From NCBI GenBank assembly GCA_023053575.1, contig JAKZAP010000008.1, positions 2,257,001-2,321,000 of the forward strand: 64,000 nt of DNA, written 5' to 3'. Below, one piece after another: positions 39,164-51,100 of the stretch. Below the pieces are notes generated by a model, which saw only the letters and a list, made by a program, of their open reading frames with translations, was not told where the DNA came from and ran no database searches. Source of the DNA: Branchinecta lynchi (lineage: Eukaryota > Arthropoda > Branchiopoda > Anostraca > Branchinectidae). Made by a program: the position numbers and the translations under genes. Position 1 is the stretch's first letter. Each line of letters begins with the position of its first letter.

Positions 39164-42100
39164 CTGTAAAAACAAAAAGTTTAAAGCCTAACTGCTTCTC
39201 CCTCCTGAAATATTTGTTGTCATTTAGCCTACTGACAATTCAAGTTGTCTGGCTGAAGTTTATTTTCTACTTTATTTACTGTCTATTCTTTTTTCCTTAG
39301 CATCTTTTTTAATTAACTTATTTTTATATCATTTAAAAAACTAAGAAATCAGCGTACTTTTTGTGGCTACTCCTCCATCCCTCAATGACGTTAATTTTAA
39401 TCTATTTGACGGTGCAAAACGGATAAGCCAGCTACATTTTACTCCAGCTAGGGTCCTTGGCTCCTTGGCAAGGGTCCTCTTCAGGCTCAAGCTGGAAAAT
39501 AAACTTGTGGAAAAACAGTTAAAGATTCTTCCTTAAATATCCGCTTTTTTCACAAAAGCGGATATTTAAGGAGGAATATTTAACTATTTTTTCACAAAAG
39601 CGGATATTTAAGGAAGAATCTTTAACTGTTTTTCCACAAGTTTATTTTCCAGCTTGGGCGGCTTGAGCCTGAAGAGGATAAATATTCTTTGAGCCCAAGC
39701 TGACTTTGAAACATTTATTCAAACAATGTTTGAATAAATGTTTCAAAGTCAGCTTGGGCTCAAAGAATATTTATCTACGAAGTACGGAACTTTCACAGCC
39801 CAGACATGAAGACTTTACATTGTTTGAATAAACTGAAGAGGATCCTTGCCAAGAAGGGCCGATTTATAGCTCGAATAAAATGTAGCTGGCTTATCCGTTT
39901 TGCACCGTCATCTATGATTCGCAGTCAGCTTGGGCCGTAGGAACATCTAATTTTAATCTTTTTTTTTACCCACTTTTAACTATTCACGTCACCTAACTTG
40001 TGAAAATGTACCTATATTTTATTTACTATCCTAATATTTGGAAACTAATTCTCTCATTTAAATTTCTTAAATAACTGTTGTAACTACAGTTTCTTTAAAC
40101 AACTAAATCTAAAGTATTAAACACAACTGTCTATGGTCGTTTTTGGATAGAAATTTTGTCGGCCGTTAGCTTGGCCATCAAAGTTCACTGTTTGCTTAAT
40201 TACCGTCGAACCTTGCCCGGTCGCCGTTTAATCCAAGTTGCAGGCAAACTTCGAACTTGCTAGCTCACCAAGTTCCAAGTTCATGGTTTGAAGGAAAATA
40301 AAATAATGGCGGACAATAAAGATCCAGATTTTGAAAATTTAAAATAAAAACAACAGCTGCTAGAAGCTCATATGGCACTTGCAAGGGTTGTTCAGAGGTG
40401 GCAATTCGTGGCTTTGTTCTGATCATTTCTAAGGAAAACCCGTGAGATAGAATGATCATGGGCTTTCTCTAGTGTGGTACAAAGTATTTTAACTTTGCAC
40501 GCGCACTTTAAGGGCACTAGAAATTTATCTGTAAGCAAACCCCTGAGGCGTAAAAGATAATGAGGTCACGAAAAGAGAGGCTTTCCTAGCCAAAATGTTT
40601 GGTGGGGGAGGGGGGGGAGCAAGGTATTTACCGACTGGCTGGTCATTTTTACCGACTGTTTTAGCAGAAAAACTACTGTTTTTAAAGAAAAAACTACGGT
40701 TTTTAAGAAAAACCTTTTTGTTTTTAACGAAAAAACGACTTTTTTGACAAAAAGTCGACTGAATTTAAAACAAGAGCTACGAGCTCATATGGCACTTGTT
40801 ACGAGTAGGCACGGCTCGGTTATGTCAATGATATATCTAGTGTTTGCTAGGTGTCTGTCTTCCCACCAAGTTTCATCTCGATCCCTCCACTCATAGCGTT
40901 TCCCAAGATTTCCGGTTAACCCCTCCAGCTCCCCCAAAAGTCACCGGATCCGGTCCGGATTTTAAGTGGGTCGTCTGAGGCATGAGGCCTTTCCAAATAT
41001 CAAGTTCCATCGAGATCCAATCACCCGTTCAAAAGTTATAAATACCTCAAGATTCCGGATTCCCCCTCCCTCCACTCCCCCCACAGTGCCCGAATTGGCT
41101 CGGTTATGTCAATGATGTATCTTCACACCAAGTTTCATCTCGATCCCTCCACTCACAGCGTTTACCAAGATTTCCGGTTGCCCCCTCCAGCTCCCCCCAA
41201 AAGTCACCGGATCCGGTCCAGATTTTAAGTGAGTCGTCTGAGGCATGAGGTCGTTCCAAATATCAAGTTTCATCGAGATCCGGTCACCCGTTAAAAAGTT
41301 ATAAATACCTCAAGATTCCGGATTCCCCTCCCTCCACTCCCCCGACAGTGCCCGAATCGCCTCGGTCATGTCAATGATGTATCTAGTGTTTACTAGGTGT
41401 CTTCCCACCAAGTTTCATCTCGACCCCTCCGCTCATAGCGTTTCCCAAGATTTCCGGTTGCCTCCTCCAGCTCCCCCCAAAAGTCACCGGATCCGGTCCG
41501 GAATAAATGTTTCAAAGTCAGCTTGCGATCAAAGAATATTTATCCGGTCCGGATTTTAAGTGGGTCGTCTGAGGCATGAGGTCTTTCCAAATATCAAGTT
41601 CCATCGACATCCGATCACCCGTTCAAAAGTTATAAATACCTCAAGATTCCGGATTCCCCCTCCCTCCACTCCCCCCCACAGTACCCGAATCGGCTCGGTT
41701 ATGTCAATGATGTATCTAGTGTTTGCTAGGTGTCTTCCCACCAAGTTTCATCTCGATCCCTCCACTCATAGCGTTTCCCAAGATTTCCGGTTGCCCCCTC
41801 CAGCTCCCCCCAAAAGTCACCGGATCCGGTCCGGATTTTAAGTACGTCGTCTGAGGCATGAGGTCTTTCCAAATATCAAGTTTCATCGAGATCCGGTCAC
41901 CCGTTCAAAAGTTATAAATACCTCAAGATTCCGGATTCCCCCTCCCTCCACTCCCCCAACAGTGCCCGAATCGGCTCGGTCATGTCAATGATGTATCTGG
42001 TGTTTGCTAGGTGTCTTCCCACCAAGTTTCATCTCGATCCCTCCACTCATAGCGTTTCCCAAGATTTCCGGTTAACCCCTCCAGCTCCCCCAAAAGTCAC

Positions 42101-45100
42101 CGGATCCGGTCCGGATTTTAAGTGGGTCGTCTGAGGCATGAGGCCTTTCCAAATATCAAGTTCCATCGCGATCCAATCACCCGTTCAAAAGTTATAAATA
42201 CCTCAAGATTCCGGATTCCCCCTCCCTCCACTCCCCCCACAGTGCCCGAATTGGCTCGGTTATGTCAATGATGTATCTTCACACCAAGTTTCATCTCGAT
42301 CCCTCCACTCACAGCGTTTCCCAAGATTTCCGGTTGCCCCCTCCAGCTCCCCCCAAAAGTCACCGGATCCGGTCCAGATTTTAAGTGAGTCGTCTGAGGC
42401 ATGAGGTCGTTCCAAATATCAAGTTTCATCGAGATCCGGTCACCCGTTAAAAAGTTATAAATACCTCAAGATTCCGGATTCCCCTCCCTCCACTCCCCCG
42501 ACAGTGCCCGAATCGCCTCGGTCATGTCAATGATGTATCTAGTGTTTACTAGGTGTCTTCCCACCAAGTTTCATCTCGACCCCTCCACTCATAGCGTTTC
42601 CCAAGATTTCCGGTTGCCTCCTCCAGCTCCCCCCAAAAGTCACCGGATCCGGTCCGGATTTTAAGTGGGTCGTCTGAGGCATGAAGTCTTTCCAAATATC
42701 AACTTCCATCGAAATCCGATCACCCGTTCAAAAGTTATAAATACCTCAAGATTCCGGATTCCCCCTCCCTCCACTCCCCCCACAGTACTCGAATCGGCTC
42801 GGTTATGTCAATGATGTATCTAGTGTTTGCTAGGTGTCTTCCCACCAAGTTTCATCTCGATCCCTCCACTCATAGCGTTTCCCAAGATTTCCGGTTGCCC
42901 CCTCCAGCTCCCCCAAAAAGTCACCGGATCCGGTCCGGATTTTAAGTACGTCGTCTGAGGCATGAGGTCTTTCCAAATATCAAGTTCCATCGAGATCCGA
43001 TCACCCGTTCAAAAGTTATAAATACCTCAAGGTTCCGGATTCCCCCTCCCTCCACTCCCCCCCACAGTGCCCGAATCGGCTCAGTTATGTCAATGATGTA
43101 TCTAGTGTTTGCTAGGTGTCTTCCCACCAAGTTTCATCTCGATCCCTCCACTCATCGCGTTTCCCAAGATTTCCGGTTGCCCCCTCCAGCTCCCCCCAAA
43201 AGTCACCGGATCCGGTCCGGATTTTAAGTGGGTCGTCTGAGGCATGAGGTCGTTCCATATCAAGTTTCATCGAGATCCGATCACCCGTTCAAAAGTTATA
43301 AATACCTCAAGATTCCGGATTCCCCCTCCCTCCACTCCCCCCACAGTACCCGAATCGGCTCGGTTATGTCAATGATGTATCTAGTGTTTGCTAGGTGTCT
43401 TCCCACCAAGTTTCATCTCGATCCCTCCACTCATAGCGTTTCCCAAGATTTCCGGTTGCCCCCTCCAGCTCCCCCCAAAAGTCACCGGATCCGGTCCGGA
43501 TTTTAAGTACGTCGTCTGAGGCATGAGGTCTTTCCAAATATCAAGTTTCATCGAGATCCGATCACCCGTTCAAATAGTTAAAAATACCTCAAGATTCCGG
43601 ATTCTCCCTCCCTCCACTCCCCCCACGGTGCTCAGATTGGGGAAGTGACTATTTCCAACTTAATCATTTGGGGTCCCTGATACGCTTGCCAAGTTTTATC
43701 GTCCTAGCTTATCTGGAAGTGCCCGAACTAGCAAAACCTGGACAGACCGACGGACGGACAGAAATTGCGATCGCTATATGGCACTTGGCCGAAGGGCAAG
43801 TGCCATAAAAACGACTATTTTGAAGAAAAATCGACTGTTTCCAAGAAAATAAATCGACTGTTTTACGAAAAACCGCAGGGCAACAGTAGCGAATCTTGTC
43901 GAGTCTCTGATGTTACAGCCAAGTTTTTATCGTCCTAGCACATCCTGAAGTAACTCGCGAAAACCGGAAATTCCGCCCCCCCCCCCCTCCAACCGTGCTC
44001 GAATCCGGTCCGGCTCTGTCACTGATGTACCTAGTTCTTGTGCTTGTTCTTTCCACCAAGTTTTCTCACGACCGCTCCACTCTAAGCGTGTCACGAGATT
44101 TCCGGTTCCCCTTCCATCCTCAAGTCTCATCAGGATCCGATCACCCGTTCGAAAGTTAAACATACCTTAAGATTAAGGATTCTCCTCCCACGATGGTAGG
44201 ACTGGGAACTGACTATTTCCAGGTTAATCAGGTCGGGTCTCTGATATGCTGGCCCAGTTTCATCGTCATGGCCGACCTGGAAGTACCTAACCTCCGGATC
44301 ACCAGAATTCCGGACCTCCCCCCCCCTCCAACTCCCCCCACAGTACCCAAATCCGATTCAGTTCTGTCTATGACTTACCTAAGGCTTGTGTTTGTTCTTC
44401 CCACCAAGTTTCATCTTGATAGCTCCACTCTGTGCGTGTCACAAGATTTTCGGTTTCCCCCTTCCGACTCCCCCCACATTCATCGCATCCAGTCCGGACT
44501 TGAAATGGGATGTCTGAGACACGAGGTCGTTCCAAATAGCAAGTTTCATTAAGATCCTATCACCCGTATCAAAGTCGTACATACTTCACGATTCCGGATT
44601 CCCCTCGCTCCACTCCCCCCACGATGGTCGGATCGGGGAAGCGACTATTTCCAAGTTAGTTAGTCGGGTCCTTAATACGCCTGCCAAATTTCATCGCCCT
44701 CGCACATCTGAAAGTACCCTAACTCGCGATCACCGGACTGGTCGACCGACCGACGGAAAAGTGATCGGTATATGGCACTTGGCCGGAAGCCAAGGGCCAT
44801 AACGAGACTAGATTTAGTGCCAAAACACTAAACTTTATTTTTGCTAGAAGTTAAGGTTGGCCAGCTGCGGCGACCAAAAATGGTATGTAAGAAGAGGCCT
44901 TCGAATTCAGGTAACCTCCAACTTCAATAAAACAAGAGCTAGAAGCTCATATGGCACTTGCAAGGCTGTGTCAGAAGACGAAATCTGCAATTTGCCAATT
45001 CGTGGGTTTGTTCCAATCATTTCTAAGCAAAACACTTGAGATAAGAATGATGATGGGCTTTGGAAATCACGAGAATGTATCGTTTGTTACAAAGTATTTT

Positions 45101-48100
45101 ATTTTTGCACTTGGATGTGATCAGTGTTGTGCCAAGCACTCCTAATTTTTACTTAAGTACCAAGTAGCCTACTCCAGAAAATTTTTACTTAAGTATAAGT
45201 ATTAAGTACTTTACCAAAAAATCTACTTAAGTAATAAGTACTTTTATAAAAGTACTTCAGTACTTAAGTACTCAAGTATTTAGATAGTACTTAAGTACTT
45301 AGGTAGGCTTATTACGGTAGGCTTGCAAAAAATCCTTGATCAAAGAGCAAGGACCAAAGAACACATCCTTCTGATGTGAGGGGATATATCAAGTCAAGTT
45401 TTGGGGATCCCTAAACGCAGTGACGGGACACCTATATAACTTCGTAAAGTGTGTCTGTCCGTCTGTCTATCAGTTAGTATGAGAACTTCTGAACGAGTTA
45501 GGTAGGCTATCTTGTTCAAGCTTGGTTTCATGTCCTTTGCGTCGAAAGTACAGGTCGTTCACAGATGGTATCATAGCCCTACATTTAGGAGTGAAGTTTA
45601 AACTTCAAAGCTAAGGTTTGCTTCACGAGTGAGAGACATGCTGAATCCCCCCGTCCTCTGTTTTGCCCCTGATGATTGGAATTCGGCAAAAAAAGAGTTG
45701 ATCAAGTATATATGATTCTTGAATCAAGATAGAAATGTACGATTCTTTGCAAGACAAATATTCCTTGAGCCCAAGCTGACTTTGAAACACATATTCAGAT
45801 AATGCATAAAACCTTGATAAAACGGATACGTCAGCTAACTGTCGCCGGAATCCGGAGAAAACGAGAAATAGTAATTTCTAATAATGTGTTTGTCCATTTG
45901 TTCGCGTGGGTATAGGGATACTCCTACTCATGGGAACTACCAGGTAGGAACTTTTTTTACTGGGTATATGGTGTAAACTGATCTAAACTGAATAAATTGG
46001 AAAGAACAACATCATCTGACCAAACTTATTAGATACCGTAGTTTATTTCGAGGTAAAGAGCGTACCTATGTTTTGAATTAATCAATCAATCAAGAGAGAA
46101 AACGACTGTCTAAAGGATCTGGTTAAGGGGTCGAGTGGAGATGAATAACATTTTGGCTACGCGATCTGGCAAAGACCAGAAGTGTAGATTACCCGATTTT
46201 CTGGATGAAGTAGTAACACAAATATTTCCTCTTTGCGATCTCACCGAAACCTTTCGTCTTGTTCTTAACCGACAGGTCCGGACCCAGTAGTTTTTTGCAG
46301 GGGGGTGGGGAGGCGTATCCCTGGATACGGCCGTGGTCCATGCTGCTTGATTACTGTTTTCTAGAAAATGTTGTAAGTCAAGAAAAGTCTGAGATTATTG
46401 GTTGTCCTTTTGACCTGAAGTGTTCTGTTTGGAACTGAAGGAGTTTCATTTATTAGAACAAAAAAAAACTTAACCAGTTAGTTAAGCCTCATTCCATTAG
46501 TGGACGGGAACTTCCCACAAATTTATGGAGCGGAATGTACCGGAGCGGCAATTTTCAGTTTTAAATTTTTAACTGAATTGAGATGTTGTCGGCTCTAGGC
46601 TACATACCTGATGAAGAAAAGCTACATAGTTAGCTATTCTTCAAACAACCACTGCTGGCTCATACAAAGAATCATTAGATCCCTAATGTCCATTCAGTTT
46701 CAGTGAAAATGATAAACATATTGTACTGAAAATCGTGCTAATCGAACTTTTCACAGTTATGAAAGTACTTGACTACTTAAGTACTCGTAATTACTTCTAT
46801 CTTTTACTTAAGTGCGAGTATTAGGTACAAATGATTTTATTTAAGTATTACCCAGCACTGGATGTGATGACGCGCACTTTAAGGGCACTAGAAAGATATC
46901 TGTAAGCAAACCCTCTGAGGCAAAAATAATCTTGTCGAGTCTCTAATGTTATAGCCAAGTTTCATCGTCCTAACATACCTGGAAGTACACTAACTCGTGA
47001 TCACCGGAATTCTGGTCCCCCTCCAACCTCCCCACAGTGGCCGAATTCGATCCATTTCTGTCACTGATGTAAACGTGTCACAGGACCCCCCCCCCCCCCC
47101 CCCATTAATCGGATCCGGTCCAGACTTAAAACGGGACATCTGAGACACGAGGTCGTTCCAAATATCAAGGTTCATTAAGATCCGAACACCCGTACCAAAG
47201 TTATACTTACCTCAAGATTCCGGATTCCCCTTCCCTCCACTCCCCCCACGATGGTCGAATCGGGAACTGACTATTTCCAAGTTAATCTGGACGGGTCTCT
47301 GATACGCCTGCCAAATTTCATCGTCCTAGCCCACCTGGAAGGTCGGTCCAAATATCAAGGTTCATTACGATCCGATCACCCGTTCCAAAGTTCTATATAC
47401 CTCGAGATTCCGGATTCACCTTCCCTCCACTACCCCCACGATGGTGGGATCGAGAAAGTGACTATTTCCAAGATAGTTTTTCGGGTCCTTAATACGCCTG
47501 CCAAGTTTCATCGTCCTTGTAAATCTTGAAGTATCCTAACTCGCGATCACCGGACTGACCGACCGACAGACGGAAACGTGATCGGTATATGGCACTTGGC
47601 CGGAAGGCAAGTGCCATAAAAAACATCTTATGGCAAGTCCTGCATGGTTTTAATGGTTTTAACGGGTAATGGGGAGTCGAGGTCCAATTCTGGATATAGA
47701 GCCTGAGAGACTGTTATCGCCAGCCGTGCGAGTCACCCCTCTCAGCACGGGCAGGTAGTGACCAACAAAAGCGACGAAGGACCCCTCCTAGGCATTGAGA
47801 CTAGAACGAGTTCCCCTGAAATTTTTCAGCGGGGAGCTGATAGAGGGCAAGTCTGGTGCCGCTGATCTCTACACCATTTCTAGAATACGCAGCAACCTTT
47901 ACAAGCTAGGAACTCTGTAAACAACTCCGAAACAGAAAGAGTGGTATCAGACATACTCGTGTCGCAAATAATAACCATGTCTCTCGAAACAAGACCAATA
48001 TTTCTATGCGGTCCCAAAAATTCAATATTTGATCTAGACAATTGGGTCTTGTCTTCGCCAGATCCAGTCTTCGCCAGACTCCTTGAACATTTTTACTATT

Positions 48101-51100
48101 AAAATTTAGAAACAGATTAATCATCTGAGAAAACCAAGTTCAGATATGGATTCAGCATGTGTGTTAACCCCATAAAGTCATATCTATTTTGACGAAACCG
48201 ATCGAAACTTCCTAACTTACTTCTGGCAATTTTCCTCAAAAACCAATTCAGCATATCTCCTTACCCATATATCGAACATCTAATCAACTTTAAATAAAAA
48301 TCGAACTTATAACACATTTTCCAGTTTCGGGCGGATTCCGGCGAACTATATGGCCGGGTAAAAAATGGTTGTCATACACGGATTCAGCATCTCTTCTTAC
48401 CCCTAAACCGGACAATAACCAACTACAAATAAAACTTCTGCTTTTGACAAATTTTCCTGTTTCGGTCGGATTCCGGGCGAACTACTTGTCCGGGTAAAAA
48501 CTGATTCACATAAGTGTTCAGTACCCCTAAACCAAACATCAAATAAAACTTTTACTTTTCCAGCGAGAAAATGGTTTTCATAATCGTCTTCAGCATGTCT
48601 TCTTACCCCTTAATCGACTATCTCATTAGCTGTTTAAAAAGATTTTGTTTGCCCCTTAATTTGAACCCCCTCCCTCACCTCTAAATATAAGGCTACATAG
48701 CCCATCTATGAGCTCAACCTTTCCCTTGACCCAAAGAATCCTCACACCAAGTTTCATCAAAATATTTCACTCCGTTCGAGAGTTATCGTGCTCACAGACG
48801 GACGGACAACTTTTGCGATGTCATAGGTATCCCTCCACTTACTTGGGATCCCAAAAAGTGACACTTACAGTATTACTTCTTTCAAGTTCAGATGGAACGG
48901 CAAAGCAAACCGAATTCTTTTCTACTCGTTATCCTCAAGATCTTTTACCAGGAACTTTCTTAGGATCGAATCGGGTTGGAAGATAGCACAATTACAAATC
49001 CTATAACGAAAGCCTTCAAATCCTCGATATCGAAAAACTGTCTGAAAGAAGACATAATCTTCTCATGCGTTTTGGCCACCAAATTTTGAATTCTCAACAC
49101 CACAAGACCCTCCTTCCGGACTTCGTTACACCCTCTCATGGACCGAATACGCGAAGCAAGGACGACCAAAAACCCAAGATTGTTCCCCCACCTACGAAAT
49201 CTTCCGAAAGATACCTAAATTCATTCGTTCCGTATTTTACTAAACATTTTAACTGTTCATGATCTATGTTCGTTTCTTATTTATTGTTTGTTAGTTTGCG
49301 TCTTACTTGTATTGTAGTGAGTGTTTATTTTTCCGGCCCATGTTAGCCTAGTGCTATTAGGGTTCTAAATAAAATTGATTGATTGATTGATTGATATTAA
49401 AATTTAACTAAAGGGCTGAGGAAGGACAATCTAGTTACCCATCCCTCGTTCACTTAAAGAGGCGTGAAAACCCGATAAAATTCGTTACTCCGTTGCTGCA
49501 CTATTCACAAATAAGTGGAATTTCCCTGTCGGATCGGTGGTACCTCCATTCGTTTGTTCTTGTGGTGTGGCTGACGCAAAAGATTTGCGAGAAATAAGTG
49601 TTCGTGCAGTTAGTCATAGTCATAGTAGAATTTTGCGTAGTGACGACAGGTGTAGATACTCTGAACGTCATACTGAAGCAAATAGCGAAAAATAAATAAA
49701 TCCCTTTGCAAAATCTAAATGATACAGAGTATTCAAATAAATGATACAAAAATAGGTTGGCTTTTCAGTTACACTTTAAGGTACGTGCGCATACAGTCCG
49801 ATTTTCGTATAGCTAGATGCAAATCTCCTCCTTCGCTTCAAAACTTTGACGCATCGCAGTTTCCCCATAGTGACTCGAATGTCGCATGCGTATTTTCGCA
49901 CGCGAAATCTGATCGGACTTAGAGCTTTCACTTACCCCCTCTGTATTCAAGTGGTATCCGCATAGAAATCCTGTTTTGAAGCCACGTTGATAACCCCTCC
50001 ATTTTGGCCGAGGCACCGACGACAAGTATGTTGGTGTAGAGCCGTTTCACGACCTCCTCAGCTAAATAAACCCAAGACATCGTTACAAATACACTAAGAG
50101 CGGGTTCCACCCTACTTACTGTACTTACTACGCATGAAGTCACGGATTCTGTCATTTTGCCTCAAGGCTGGAACGATTTTTCTATTTTTCAGCAGAATAT
50201 ACACGGGCGAATCCAACCAATCACGTTACAGAGATGCGTAGTTACCACGCTTACTACGCTCCCGAGCATGGTAAGCAAATAGTTACTATTAGTTACTATT
50301 TCGAGAAGGCTGGAACGGTCAGCGTAGTAACTTTTCGTGAGGATGGAACGGAAATAGTAACTAAGAGTTAGTCATGTCTGTCTAGCCAAGTACAATAATC
50401 TAATTCAGAAGACTTCCCGGAAGACGCCGATATGAGCTTATATGAGTCGCTGGCATCGAACATCAGCGGTCTCGGCTTATAGCATACTCTGCTGCAACTG
50501 TCGATGGTAAACTGTGGCGTAAGGCCGTGTTTCATTCTCGGACTTGCGGCATTCACTTCAAATAAGATTGCAAATCATGTGACAAATTCACATGAGAGAT
50601 GCATAATGATACTGGTATAAAGTAGAATATGATTCGAGAAATCGAATTAAAACCCGACTTGGCACGCCGCGTCTCTTCAAGCAGAGTTCGCCTGTTCTGC
50701 TTCAACAGAAACTGGCTACAGAATTCGGACACGCGCGGTCAAATTGCGCGCCACCTAGCGGAAGATCGCTCCTCGGCACAAAGAGTTGAAATCCACCTAC
50801 AGAGGTTTTCGGAAGCCTTTTCGATACTCTGCAAGACAGCGACGTCCAGAGGGAGAAGTGACTCAGACTGGAAATCTGCTCCTGTACCCATGATTTCGTC
50901 CACGTCTCCAATTACATCTTCATCGTCTAGTAAATCGTCAGCGCCATCTGCTTCCCGCTTTCCTCGACGCTTAAAAAAGAAACGACTGTTGATTCGCAGG
51001 GAAGTACGCTTTTCATCGTGCATTTGTTTAAATGCTGCGTGAAACCCGAGCGTATTTTGAAACTCGAGTGTTTTACGTCCGTTTTCGTTGCTAGGGATCA

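Larger units (their letters stand above)
40328..43807 (+). repeat. Hairpin-ended dispersed repeat 1, containing the large array
   Basis: The left end has GCTAGAAGCTCATATGGCAC at about 40357. The right end has GACGGACGGACAG and a hairpin of stem TATGGCACTTG / CAAGTGCCATA (43777-43807). A poly-G/ACCGACTGG repeat is nested at 40592-40770. Similar right ends occur at 44771-44801 and 47588-47618. Class unknown. Confidence 0.65.

Noticed and set aside
41368..43506. Several repeated open frames of 62-93 codons with Pro/Ser-rich translation
   Set aside because: All are the same translation of the satellite unit repeated along the array, on both strands.
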